Assembly (NCBI GenBank): GCA_001603075.1
Contig: LVBB01000134.1
Span: 1 to 43,643, forward strand
Source: Phycisphaerales bacterium Planc_01
Lineage (GTDB): Bacteria; Planctomycetota; Phycisphaerae; Sedimentisphaerales; Anaerobacaceae
DNA: 43,643 nt
Reading direction: 5' to 3'
In this document: piece by piece, positions 24,166 through 32,923 of the stretch
Layout of the letters: each line of letters begins with the position of its first letter
Position numbering within the stretch: position 1 is the stretch's first letter
Program-made: the position numbers and the translations under genes
Notes under the pieces: generated by a model
Databases searched by the model: none
What the model was told of the DNA's origin: nothing
What the model saw: only the letters and a program-made list of their open reading frames with translations

Positions 24166-24279
24166 TCCGCTCGGCAGCGTGAGGGCAACGCATGCGTTGG
24201 CCCTACGACCTGCGATGACGAAGTGCACTTGCGATCCGGCGATACGGCAATCGACGGTTGCCTGAACCGCGGTGGGGCG
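24141..24279 (+). repeat. 139-bp direct repeat, copy 2
   Basis: This is the second copy of 23624-23762, 517 bp downstream. Its palindrome (24183-24202) is spoiled by a C-to-G change. It ends 46 bp before the UbiA gene. Confidence 0.9.
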
Positions 24280-24325
24280 GTATTGTGGTGCGCTTCTCGA
24301 ACAGTCACGAGTTTTGGAGATGGGC

Positions 24326-25252
24326 ATGGCTGAGGTGGTGGCAGGGCGCGCGGGGACGTGGGCCGTCTGGTTGCGGGCGGTGCGGACGTTCTCGTTTCCG
24401 GCGTCGATCGTGCCGGTCGTCGTCGGGGCGGCGATGGCAGCGCGTGTGGAGGGGCCGGTGGCGTGGTGGCTGGTGCCGTTCGTGGCGGTCGCGTCGGTCC
24501 TGATGCACGCCGGGACCAACCTCATCAACGACTTCTTCGACTACCTCAAGGGCGTGGACACCGACTATTCTTACGGCGGCAGCCGCGTCCTCGTCGAAGG
24601 GTTGCTGTCGCCCCGGCAGGCCTTTGTCGGAGCGCTGGCGATGTTCGCCGCCTCGTGCGCCATCGGGCTACTGTTCATCGCCGTACGCGGCTGGCCCATC
24701 TTGGCGCTGGGCGTCGTCGGCCTGCTCGCCGGGTTCTTCTACACGGCCCGGCCCGTCGGGTACAAGTACTTCGCGCTGGGCGATGCCCTGGTCTTCATCC
24801 TGATGGGTCCGCTGATGGTCATCGGCTCGTACTTCGTCCTGACCGGCTCGTACGATCACGCGGTCCTCATCGCCAGTCTGCCCGTCGGCTGTCTCGTCGC
24901 CGCCATCCTGGCCGCCAACAACATGCGTGACATCCAGCACGACCGCGATGCCCAGGTGCGCACCGTCGCCAGCCTGCTGGGCCACGATCGCGCACGGCTG
25001 GAGTACTATGGCCTCGTCGGCGGGGCCTACGTCGCCGTGCTGGGGATGATCGCCGGCGGGCTGGTCGGCGCGTGGGGTCTGCTGGTCCTCGTCACTGTGC
25101 CGCTGGCGGTCCGCAACGTTCGGCGGCTGGCCCGAAGTCTGCCGCTACAGCCGCAGACCATCGCGACGCTCGATGTGCAGACCGCGCAGTTGCATCTGGC
25201 GTTCGGGCTGCTGTTTGCCCTGGCGATTCTGCTCAGCGCGGTGTTCCAATGA
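24326..25252 (+). CDS. UbiA-family prenyltransferase (MenA-like)
   Basis: The 308-residue polytopic protein carries the two aspartate motifs of the family: NDFFDYLKGVDTD (68-80) and NNMRDIQHDRDAQVRT further on. These bind the Mg-diphosphate of a prenyl donor. The YxxxGSRVLVEG loop and the second motif are closest to 1,4-dihydroxy-2-naphthoate polyprenyltransferase (MenA), so a role in menaquinone synthesis is likely but no other men gene is present. GGAG precedes ATG 24326 by 6 nt. It overlaps the CPBP gene by ATGA. Confidence 0.88.
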   Translation: MAEVVAGRAGTWAVWLRAVRTFSFPASIVPVVVGAAMAARVEGPVAWWLVPFVAVASVLMHAGTNLINDFFDYLKGVDTDYSYGGSRVLVEGLLSPRQAFVGALAMFAASCAIGLLFIAVRGWPILALGVVGLLAGFFYTARPVGYKYFALGDALVFILMGPLMVIGSYFVLTGSYDHAVLIASLPVGCLVAAILAANNMRDIQHDRDAQVRTVASLLGHDRARLEYYGLVGGAYVAVLGMIAGGLVGAWGLLVLVTVPLAVRNVRRLARSLPLQPQTIATLDVQTAQLHLAFGLLFALAILLSAVFQ

Positions 25253-25866
25253 GGCCGGTCTGGCTCCTCAGTGCGGCGGCCGCCGGCCTGTGGTTCGTGA
25301 TGTTCTCGCCCTGGACGCGCGACACGGTACCGTTCTGGCCGGCGATGGCGTTCTCTTCCGGCGTGCTGGCGCTGGCGGGCCTGTGGCTCAGCCGCGACGC
25401 GATGGGCGAGGTCTTTGCCTTTCGCTGCTGGCACGTCCCGGCGGGTGTGGTCTCGGCGCTGGTGCTGTACGCGATGTTCTTCGTGGGCCACAAGATCGCC
25501 GCGGTGATCCTGCCGTTCGCCTCGGATCAGGTCGCTCTGGTCTACCGCACGCGGAGCCAGGCGGAGCTGTGGCTGATCGCGGTGCTGCTGTTCGCGTGGG
25601 TCGGTCCGGCCGAGGAGATCTTCTGGCGCGGCTATGTCCAGCGCCGCTGCGGCGGGCGCCTCGGCCCGTTCGCCGGCCTGATCGTCACCGCTGCGATCTA
25701 CACGCTCGTACACATCTGGTCGTTCAACCTCATGCTGCTGGCGGCGGCGGGCCTGTGCGGCCTGTTCTGGGGCGCGATGTTCGCCCTGTCCCGCTCCGTG
25801 TGGCCCGCCCTCATCAGCCACGCCCTCTGGGACGTCCTGATCTTCGTCCTCCTTCCGGTCGCCTGA
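25249..25866 (+). CDS. CPBP-family intramembrane metalloprotease
   Basis: The 205-residue polytopic protein has the family motifs: PAEEIFWRGYVQRR (120-133, paired glutamates E122/E123 and R127), a histidine in TLVHIWSFN, and SHALWDVLIF near the C-terminus. CPBP (Abi) proteins are membrane glutamic/metal-dependent proteases, e.g. Rce1. The 4-bp overlap with the prenyltransferase gene implies co-translation. A link to prenylated substrates is tempting but unproven. Confidence 0.88.
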   Translation: MRPVWLLSAAAAGLWFVMFSPWTRDTVPFWPAMAFSSGVLALAGLWLSRDAMGEVFAFRCWHVPAGVVSALVLYAMFFVGHKIAAVILPFASDQVALVYRTRSQAELWLIAVLLFAWVGPAEEIFWRGYVQRRCGGRLGPFAGLIVTAAIYTLVHIWSFNLMLLAAAGLCGLFWGAMFALSRSVWPALISHALWDVLIFVLLPVA

Positions 25867-25989
25867 CGGCCGCCTCTGTAGAGTGAATTGCCTTGCCTCG
25901 TTCGCCGATCGCGACCACAATGGGCTGCAATGGATATCTGCGTACCAACCGTAGTTTCTGCGACCTCTGAGCTGGTATATGGGGTGTGG

Positions 25990-26349
25990 ATGAGTGAAAG
26001 AGAACGAATAGTCTATTCGACGGCGCAGGGGCGGATGTGTCCGGCGTGCGGCGAGCCGGTGGGGGCGTGTGTCTGCCGGCAGCGGCAGGCCGCGGCGGTT
26101 CCCGATAGCGACGGGGTCGTGCGGGTCAGCCGCGAGACCAAGGGCCGCAAGGGCAAGGGGGTGACGCTGATCGCCGGCGTGCCCGTCGATGAGAACAGGC
26201 TGCGCAGTCTGGCCAAGGACCTCAAACGCAAATGCGGGGCCGGCGGGACCGTCAAGGACCGCGTCATCGAGATCCAGGGCGACCACCGCGACCTGCTCGT
26301 CGAGGAGCTGACCAGACAGGGCTACACGGTCAAGCGGGTGGGCGGATGA
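25990..26349 (+). CDS. Sui1/YciH-like translation factor with N-terminal cysteine cluster
   Basis: The 119-residue protein has a SUI1 (eIF1-like) domain: RVSRETKGRKGKGVTLIAGV, KDLKRKCGAGGTVKD, IEIQGDH and the closing GYTVKRVGG. Homologues bind the small ribosomal subunit and influence start-codon choice. The N-terminus has C17, C20, C27 and C29 (CPAC ... CVC), a probable zinc knuckle seen in other bacterial YciH proteins. I chose ATG 25990 as it begins just before this cluster; the frame extends upstream without support. It overlaps the next gene by ATGA. Confidence 0.92.
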   Translation: MSERERIVYSTAQGRMCPACGEPVGACVCRQRQAAAVPDSDGVVRVSRETKGRKGKGVTLIAGVPVDENRLRSLAKDLKRKCGAGGTVKDRVIEIQGDHRDLLVEELTRQGYTVKRVGG

Positions 26350-27029
26350 AGACGCTGAGCGACATCCCGTTTGAGCTGGACCTGGTCTCCATCGCGAAGA
26401 CCGTACACGTCGAGCCGGATTCGCCCGATGGGCAGACACTGCGCGAGCTGATCGAAAAGGCCCGTCGAATGGCCCGACCGAAGGCGATGTACAAAGAGGT
26501 GTTCATCGACGCCAAGGGCGACGAGACCGTGATGGTCGATGGGATCACGTTTACCAGCCGGATGCTCCGAACGAACCTCGAACCCATCGAGCGGGTCTTT
26601 CCCTTCGTAGCCACCTGTGGCCACGAGATGGACACAGCGACACTGCCGGCGGGCGATTTCCTCGTCGAGTTCTGGTGGGACGCCATCAAGGCCGTCCTGC
26701 TCGGCGCCGCGATCCGGCATCTCAACGAGCATCTGAAACACCGCTTCTCACTGAGCAAGATGTCGTCGATGAGTCCCGGCTCGGGCGACGTCGACGTCTG
26801 GCCCATCGAGCAGCAGCGAGAGCTGTTTGCGCTGCTCGGCGACGTCAAAGGCCAGATCGGCGTCGAGCTGACCGAGTCGTTTCTGATGAAGCCCAACAAG
26901 ACCGTCTCGGGCATCTGCTTCGCGACGGAGGTGGACTTCCACAGTTGCCAGGTCTGCCGGCGTGAGGACTGCCCATCCCGCAGCGCCCCCTTCGACCCGG
27001 CCCTCTGGGACCTGCATCAGCACGGATAG
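26346..27029 (+). CDS. Stand-alone MetH activation-domain-like protein
   Basis: The 227-residue product resembles the reactivation domain of B12-dependent methionine synthase (Met_synt_B12 family): PFVATCGHEMD, SPGSGDVDVWPIEQQRELFALLGD and IGVELTESFLMKPNKTVSGICFA, followed by a cysteine-rich end (CQVCRREDCPSR). In MetH this domain binds SAM to remethylate inactive cob(II)alamin. As a separate protein it could serve a MetH lacking the domain or another corrinoid protein. The cysteines may bind a metal or cluster. It is coupled to the Sui1-like gene by a 4-bp overlap. Confidence 0.82.
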   Translation: MKTLSDIPFELDLVSIAKTVHVEPDSPDGQTLRELIEKARRMARPKAMYKEVFIDAKGDETVMVDGITFTSRMLRTNLEPIERVFPFVATCGHEMDTATLPAGDFLVEFWWDAIKAVLLGAAIRHLNEHLKHRFSLSKMSSMSPGSGDVDVWPIEQQRELFALLGDVKGQIGVELTESFLMKPNKTVSGICFATEVDFHSCQVCRREDCPSRSAPFDPALWDLHQHG

Positions 27030-27071
27030 ATGCGCGATCGACCAGCGAACCTTGTGACAGGAGTTACCACC

Positions 27072-28046
27072 ATGGAGATCAGGACAGGCGTTGCGATTCT
27101 GTTGTTGGTCGTCAGTGCAGCGGCGGGTGCCGCAGAGGTGGATGTCTCAACGCTCAAGACCTTCGGCACGATGGGCAAGCAGTCGAAGATCCTGGCCGAC
27201 GGCAGCGAAGCGAAGCTGTTTGCTCACGAAGGGCGTGGGTGCCTGACCCACATGTGGTTCGGCGGCTCATTCAAGGGTTTCGAGCGGACGCGGATTCGCG
27301 TGTACGTCGACGGCGAGCGGCAGGCGTCGATCGACATGGACTTGTTCCTGGGCCACGGGATGGGATTCGGCGACGACCACGCGCCTTGGGGCATCGCCCG
27401 CATCGGCAAGACCGGGCATCCGAGCGGCGTCTACAACACCTATCGCATCCCGTTCGGCGGGAGCATACGTGTCACCGCCCAGAGGGCGCCCGATGCCGAG
27501 GATGCGTCGATGTTCTGGTGGATCGTGCGCGGCACGGAGAACCTGCCCGTCTGGCTCGGAGGCGTCCGTCTGCCGGAGAATGCACGGCTGCGGCTGTACA
27601 GGCTGGAGAACCACCGAGCCAAGCCGCTTGACGAGTTCGCGCTGTGTGACGTCAAAGGCGCCGGATCGCTGTATCAGGTGACGATGGCCGCCCGCGCGCT
27701 GCGGCGGTCAGGCTCCTGGAAGGATCTCAGCTACATGGAGGCCTGTGTGCGCGCCTACGAAACGGGGGCGACGCAGCCGCTGTTTCTCTCCTCCGGGCTG
27801 GAAGACTACTTTCTGGGAACGTACTACTTCGACAAGGGCCGCTTCCATACGCCCATCGCCGGTCTGACCCATCTGGACAAGCAGGACAACTCCTTTTCCG
27901 CGTACCGCTTCCACGAGGACGATCCGGTCTTCTTTCAGAACGGCCTGCGGCTGACTTGCCGCTGCGGCGAAACCCTGGACGGAGAAACGCTGCACGACCC
28001 GCCCGAGACCGAGTACACCACGTACGTCTGGCTCTACCAGTGGTAG
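27072..28046 (+). CDS. Secreted GH172 (DUF2961) protein
   Basis: The 324-residue protein has a signal peptide (MEIRTGVAILLLVVSAAAGA) and the DUF2961 pattern: KIGKTGHPSGVYNTYRIPF-type segment, DLSYMEACVRAY (E223) and SSGLEDYFLGTYYF (E244). Family GH172 includes difructose-anhydride-acting and arabinan-degrading enzymes that use two glutamates about 20 residues apart, as here. It is on the short side for the family. It converges with the aminotransferase gene, 21 bp away. It would act on an oligosaccharide in the periplasm. Confidence 0.85.
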   Translation: MEIRTGVAILLLVVSAAAGAAEVDVSTLKTFGTMGKQSKILADGSEAKLFAHEGRGCLTHMWFGGSFKGFERTRIRVYVDGERQASIDMDLFLGHGMGFGDDHAPWGIARIGKTGHPSGVYNTYRIPFGGSIRVTAQRAPDAEDASMFWWIVRGTENLPVWLGGVRLPENARLRLYRLENHRAKPLDEFALCDVKGAGSLYQVTMAARALRRSGSWKDLSYMEACVRAYETGATQPLFLSSGLEDYFLGTYYFDKGRFHTPIAGLTHLDKQDNSFSAYRFHEDDPVFFQNGLRLTCRCGETLDGETLHDPPETEYTTYVWLYQW

Positions 28047-28067
28047 CCTCATGCGCGTGCTGCCTGG

Positions 28068-29432
28068 CTACGTAGCGGCCCCGTGGACCTGGCGGATGGC
28101 GTCGATGATATGGTCGTCGATTCGCTGGGTGTATTTCGGTCCGATGCGGACCTGCACGAAGCGGTCGAAGATCTCCAGCGTCTGGCGGCAGCAGTCCGGG
28201 CCGTACTGGATCGCCTTACCCTCGGGGCTGTTGAACGATGGCCAGTTGGGATGCCGGGCGCGCTTGTTGATGACGGACTCGGCGATCGGCAGCAGCACCG
28301 AGCCCGACATCGTCGATGTGGGGACGTGGCGCTGCCGCAACTGGTCGATGCAGCGGTCGCGGGCCGCCTTGTCGGGCATCTCGAAGAAGACGCTGTAGCC
28401 GATGTCGCCTTCCGGGTCGGGACGGTGACGCAGACGGATGCCGTCAATCTTCTTGATGCCGTCGTAGATGGCCTGCGCGTGGCCCCGCAACGCGGCGACC
28501 ATGGTGTCGAGCTTGGGCAGTTGCGCGCCGAGCACCGCTCCGGTCAGCTCGTTCATGCGGAAGTTCTCGCCGGCGAACGTGGGCACCCGGCTGGCGCCCG
28601 TGCGCTGGGCAAAGAGCCCGTTCAGGCCGCCCATGTCGTGGAAGCGCGCCGCCCGCTCGTAGAGGACCGGGTCGCTCGTCACGACCGCGCCGCCTTCGCC
28701 CGAGGTCATCGTCTTGTTGATCTGGAAGCTGTAGATGCCGACGTTGCCGATGGAGCCGAGCTTGCGGCCGCGATAGGAGCCGCCGACGCACTGGGCGCAG
28801 TCCTCCAGGACCGCGACGTTGCGTTTGCGGGCGATGTCCATGATCGGCTCCAGGTCGGCCGGCCCGCCGAGCAGGTGAACCGCGATGACGGCCTTCGTTC
28901 GCGGCGTGATCTTCCGCTCGAAGTCCTTCGGGTCGATGTTCAATGTGCGGTCGATGTCCGCGAAGACGGGCAGGGCCCCCGCGTGGACCACGCAGGTGTA
29001 ATCGGACCACCACGTGTACGCCGGAACGATCACCTCGTCGCCCGGTCCGATGTCCAGGCCGGCCACCGCACAGTCCAGGGCCGCGGTGCCGCTTGTGACG
29101 CCCAGCGCGAACTGCGTGCCCATGTGTTTGGCGAATCCCTCCTCAAACCGCAGCACCTTCGTCGGCGTGCCGGGCCCCCAGTAGCGGAAGGGCGAGCCGG
29201 AATCGACCACGTCCATCAGGGCTTGTCTCTCGTGCTCGTCGAAGAACTGCGGCCCGATGTAGCCCGGATCGATCCGGTCGATGGTTGGGGACGCTGAGGT
29301 CCCCTGGGCCCACAGCGACCTGGTGGGCAACCCGACCCCCAGGGCCGATGCGGCCAGGCAGCTTGTCCTCAGGAACCGCCGCCGGGTGAGTGCCCCGTCC
29401 TGTGTCTCGTGTTTCTCTTGTCGCGTCGCCAT
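28068..29432 (-). CDS. Tat-exported DegT/DnrJ/EryC1-type aminotransferase
   Basis: The 454-residue protein begins with a Tat signal (TRRRFLRTSCLAASALG, about 16-32, likely cut near WAQG). The rest is a complete PLP fold: SGTAALDCA (114-122), EDCAQ (210-214) and SFQINKTMTSGEGG (235-248) with Lys240 for the Schiff base. The family transfers amino groups to keto-sugars, usually in the cytoplasm; Tat export of a folded PLP enzyme is expected to be compatible with cofactor loading. GGGAGG precedes ATG 29432. Its substrate is unknown. It is divergent from the YcxB-like gene. Confidence 0.9.
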   Translation of the reverse strand: MATRQEKHETQDGALTRRRFLRTSCLAASALGVGLPTRSLWAQGTSASPTIDRIDPGYIGPQFFDEHERQALMDVVDSGSPFRYWGPGTPTKVLRFEEGFAKHMGTQFALGVTSGTAALDCAVAGLDIGPGDEVIVPAYTWWSDYTCVVHAGALPVFADIDRTLNIDPKDFERKITPRTKAVIAVHLLGGPADLEPIMDIARKRNVAVLEDCAQCVGGSYRGRKLGSIGNVGIYSFQINKTMTSGEGGAVVTSDPVLYERAARFHDMGGLNGLFAQRTGASRVPTFAGENFRMNELTGAVLGAQLPKLDTMVAALRGHAQAIYDGIKKIDGIRLRHRPDPEGDIGYSVFFEMPDKAARDRCIDQLRQRHVPTSTMSGSVLLPIAESVINKRARHPNWPSFNSPEGKAIQYGPDCCRQTLEIFDRFVQVRIGPKYTQRIDDHIIDAIRQVHGAAT

Positions 29433-29550
29433 CTTCGTACCTCCCAAACCCAGGACCTTCGCGTCCACCTGCCCCACGTATTCTACGCGTCTGCCACGCC
29501 CGCAGCAAGCGCACAGCGGACAATCATTCGGGTGTCGGCGTCAGCCGTAG

Positions 29551-29570
29551 GGGCGAATCATGATTCGCCC
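29551..29570. repeat. Family A palindrome
   Basis: GGGCGAATCA pairs perfectly with TGATTCGCCC. It lies in the 338-bp divergent spacer 29433-29770, in which I see nothing else definite. Confidence 0.8.
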
Positions 29571-29770
29571 TCGCCACCAGCAGTCGCCAACCCCCAGGAA
29601 TTCGTCCATCTGCACCCGACGGTCCCGACCGGCGCTCAAACACGCCGTGGCCCAAACGGCAGATTGCGTCTACGAACCGCTTGCTACCGGCGCATCAGTC
29701 GAATAGAATGGGTTCTGCTGGAACGGGTGCGGCATGCCAAGGTTTGTGGTGGGAGGATCAGGGGAGAGAA

Positions 29771-30889
29771 ATGACGTTCTCATATCGATTGGACAAGGCG
29801 GATTACCTGGCGTTCCATCGGTATCGCGTCGCGGGCATGTATCTGCGCGGCGGCTCGAGAGTGTGGTCCCTCCGTGGTTTCGCGCTTCTGACCTTCGCCT
29901 TGGCACTAATAGAATGGTACAGCGGCCGCCCTTCAGCGGCTGCAGGTTTGGTCATGGGCGGAGGGGCGACGCTGCTGTTTCCCAGAGCGTACTGGGGTCT
30001 CGTAGTGGGACGGTTCCGAAGGATCGTGAACGATCCGCAGAATGCCCATCTGCTGGGGCGCAAGACGCTGACGCTGACGCCTGAAGGTCTGCATATCGCC
30101 GACGCAGGTGAAGCGGGCTATCTCGCCTGGGGCAACATCGTTCGCGCCGCGCGCACCGAAGACCACATCTTCCTGTTCTTCTCCACTCTTCAGGCGGTGG
30201 TCATTCCGCGGGCATCGCTGGAGGGTGCCTCATTTGAAACGGTGTGGACGACGACCACTACGTATCTGGATCAGCATCACGAAGGAGGGACAAGGCAGGG
30301 CTCGGAAAGCACGGGGACTGCCACCATGCGGGGAACGCCGGGGCTGATGTTTTCGTATCAGCTTGAAGAGTCCGACTGGACGGCATTCACGGTCCATCAT
30401 CGGCGTTCGAAGGTGCAGGGCCGACACCGGTGGCTGGCCCGGTTGGCGGTTCTTCCCATTCCCCTCTTGCTCGTGATTCTCGGCGTGGTCCGTCCGCCCG
30501 TGAACTGGGATTTGGTGGTGCTGTTTCTGGGGCTCAGCGTGCTCTGCTTCTTGTTCTATCCACGGGTTCTTGACAAGGCCGCTCTCAGACAAGTGGAGCA
30601 CATTGCCGGCCATTCGGCCAATGTGCATTGCCTGGGAGAAAGGCGCATTGCCCTGTCGCCGGAGTGGCTGCATGTGCAGGGCAGCGGAGTCCAATCGACC
30701 TTCACCTGGTCCAGTGTCGTCAAGGCCGAACGAACCGATGACCACATTTTCATTTACATGTCCACTTCTGAAGCGCTTGTCATCCCGCGTGCATCGCTCG
30801 ATGGGGCCTCGTTCGAAGATGTCTGGACCAGGGCCAACGAGTATCGGCATGACAGCCGAGAGGTCGGATCAACGTGGGGGAGCATCTGA
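29771..30889 (+). CDS. Membrane protein with two fused YcxB-like units
   Basis: The 372-residue protein consists of two repeats, about 1-155 and 192-360. Each begins FSY(R/Q)L, has two membrane segments and ends in a YcxB-like soluble domain (LTPEGLHIADAG ... RTEDHIFLFF ... VVIPRASLEGASFE; LSPEWLHVQGSG ... RTDDHIFIYM ... LVIPRASLDGASFE). The two halves are clearly homologous. YcxB-like domains are widespread but of unknown function. GGGGAGA precedes ATG 29771. A second, internal start near 30329 cannot be excluded, so the second unit might also be made alone. Confidence 0.8.
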   Translation: MTFSYRLDKADYLAFHRYRVAGMYLRGGSRVWSLRGFALLTFALALIEWYSGRPSAAAGLVMGGGATLLFPRAYWGLVVGRFRRIVNDPQNAHLLGRKTLTLTPEGLHIADAGEAGYLAWGNIVRAARTEDHIFLFFSTLQAVVIPRASLEGASFETVWTTTTTYLDQHHEGGTRQGSESTGTATMRGTPGLMFSYQLEESDWTAFTVHHRRSKVQGRHRWLARLAVLPIPLLLVILGVVRPPVNWDLVVLFLGLSVLCFLFYPRVLDKAALRQVEHIAGHSANVHCLGERRIALSPEWLHVQGSGVQSTFTWSSVVKAERTDDHIFIYMSTSEALVIPRASLDGASFEDVWTRANEYRHDSREVGSTWGSI

Positions 30890-30961
30890 CGATACGCAGG
30901 CCGGTGGCAGGATTACCATGTGGGGGCGGAATACGTGCAATCGTATGCGAGAGGATACACG

Positions 30962-32740
30962 ATGATCTATGACAATTCGTTGAGACCTTCGACGCTGTTC
31001 GGGCTCGTTCTGCTCGTACTGGCGTTGACGGCGGCTGTTACCTGGCTTGGAGCACTCCTTGACCCGGATACGCTGTCGTTTGATCCGGCGGGGCTGATCG
31101 TCCTGGGCTTGGCGCTCGGGTGTGCGGTTCTCTCGTTGCTGGTCGTTCTCCACATCCGCTGGGTTCGCGTCACAATGTCCGTGCTCCTGCACTTGTCGAT
31201 TGTCGCACTGGCCCTCGCGCTCTGTGGCGTTGCCTCGGAAGAGGAGGCGCTCGGATTGAAAGTGTTCGCCGTGGCCTTGTTTGTCGGCGGGGCCGGCCTG
31301 TGCGCCGTCGGCATCCTGGTCTTGCACGGCAGGGCGATGAAAGCCGACTTCGCGGAAGAGGGGATATCTCCGGCCGGAGCCGCGCAACGACGGCCCCGCA
31401 CGCGACGGGTGGCGATCGGCATTCTCGCCGTTCTGCTACTGGTCCTGGCCTACAGCGCCTGGCGTGTTGTCCCGCTGCTGGTGGCAAAGCCGACGATCAC
31501 CGTGGACTATCTGGCCGAGGCCAACCGTCTCAGCAAGCCGGCTGACTACGATCCAAACCTCAACGCAGCGCCGCACTATGAGAAGCTGTTCGCTGGATTT
31601 GTCCCATTGCCCCAGGAGCTTGAAGAGCAGTGGAAGATGTGGCCAGGCGACTTGTCTGCCGAGCACCTCGATGCGCTGGCCGCCTGGGCGCCCGAGAATG
31701 AAGAGATTCTTGGATCTCTCGCCGCCGCCGCCGGATGTCCCTATTGGTGGCGGGAGTATGTGTCGGCGGATGGCGCTCTGTCCAGCATTGAACTGCCGGG
31801 ATTGGATACCGCCCGACGCTGCGTATGGGGCTTGCTGCTGCTCGCGAAGTATCACGCATACGAAGGCGATGCCCACAAGGCGCTGTCCCTTCTGATGCAG
31901 GTGCATTGCCTTGGAGAGCACTGGACGTTGAGGGGCACCCTGATCGAACAGCTCACGGGACTGGCGGTGTGCGGATTGAACTACGCCGCCGTCCGTGCTG
32001 TGTTGGATGATGGCAAGCCGGATGTGGAGGTCTTGCGGCGAACATTGACCTTCTTTCGATCACGGCTCGATAAGATCGCTGTGCCGAGGTTCATGGCCGT
32101 CGAAGAACTCTACGGATACGATTCGATCCAGCGAAGCTTCACGGACGACGGCAATGGCGACGGGCGACTCATACCCGCTCGCCTGTACGAGACCAAGAAG
32201 GGGCGTGCATCCCTCTACACGCAGCCCATCTCCTACCTGGACGCTCTGTGGGTTTCGCTCAACCATCCGGGCCGATCCGAGACACAAAGCCTCTTTGCAG
32301 AGTACTTCGACTGCGTTGCCGATCTTGCGAGGCAAAGCCCCTGGCCGCTCTACGCCGCGACCACCAGCTATGAAGAAGAACTGCAGGAAATGCTCGAGGG
32401 CAACTACTACCTCAGGGACGGGTTCACCGCGATTGCCCAGTGCATTCGTCTGGGCTGGCGCGGCAAGGCAGATGCGCACGCCACAGTGATCGTGTTAGGC
32501 GTCTTGACATACAAGGCGCAGAAAGGGCGCTGGCCGCAATCGTTGGAGGAACTGGTGGAGGAAGGGCTGCTGGTACGCGTGCCGATGGACCCGTACAGCG
32601 ATGGTCCGCCGGTCTACCGTGTCACCGGCGAGGGGTTCACGCTTTACAGCGCAGGGGAGGACTTCCTCGATGATGGCGGCGAGTCGGGCGAGTGGGATCA
32701 GTTCGGGGCCGATCGCGTCTTCTGGCCGGTTGTGCAATGA
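30962..32740 (+). CDS. Large membrane protein with a pseudopilin-like C-terminal tail
   Basis: The 592-residue product has about five membrane segments in its first 190 residues (the last near 158-178) and a long soluble part. The C-terminal 80 residues (ATVIVLGVLTYKAQKGRWPQ, then SLEELVEEGLL, DPYSDGPPVYRV, FTLYSAGEDFLDDGG) recall a module found at the end of many planctomycete proteins and of GspG-like pseudopilins. The central region, with AKYHAYEGDAHKAL and similar helices, may be tetratricopeptide-like. Function unknown. AGAGG precedes ATG 30962 by about 8 nt. It may share a transcript with the YcxB-like gene (72-bp gap). Confidence 0.75.
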   Translation: MIYDNSLRPSTLFGLVLLVLALTAAVTWLGALLDPDTLSFDPAGLIVLGLALGCAVLSLLVVLHIRWVRVTMSVLLHLSIVALALALCGVASEEEALGLKVFAVALFVGGAGLCAVGILVLHGRAMKADFAEEGISPAGAAQRRPRTRRVAIGILAVLLLVLAYSAWRVVPLLVAKPTITVDYLAEANRLSKPADYDPNLNAAPHYEKLFAGFVPLPQELEEQWKMWPGDLSAEHLDALAAWAPENEEILGSLAAAAGCPYWWREYVSADGALSSIELPGLDTARRCVWGLLLLAKYHAYEGDAHKALSLLMQVHCLGEHWTLRGTLIEQLTGLAVCGLNYAAVRAVLDDGKPDVEVLRRTLTFFRSRLDKIAVPRFMAVEELYGYDSIQRSFTDDGNGDGRLIPARLYETKKGRASLYTQPISYLDALWVSLNHPGRSETQSLFAEYFDCVADLARQSPWPLYAATTSYEEELQEMLEGNYYLRDGFTAIAQCIRLGWRGKADAHATVIVLGVLTYKAQKGRWPQSLEELVEEGLLVRVPMDPYSDGPPVYRVTGEGFTLYSAGEDFLDDGGESGEWDQFGADRVFWPVVQ

Positions 32741-32923
32741 AGAGAGGTGGGCGGATCGCCTCCGGCGAGATGGTTCTTGCGTTTGTCGGAGAATGTGACC
32801 ACAATAGGGCCGGTGTGTCCGGCTTTGCGCGGACGATGATGGGCTCCGAATGGATCGGCGCGGGTGACGTTCGATGCGACGATGGTGGAATTGGCGTGTG
32901 CGATGGGGAAGGGGAGGCGGCCC

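Noticed and set aside
17455-24279. CRISPR array or attachment sites from the spaced repeats
   Set aside because: Repeats are of several kinds, irregularly spaced and mostly palindromic; no cas or integrase gene is present.
23624-24279. Insertion sequence between the direct repeats
   Set aside because: No transposase frame, no terminal inverted repeats at the ends, and the direct repeats are far too long to be target duplications.
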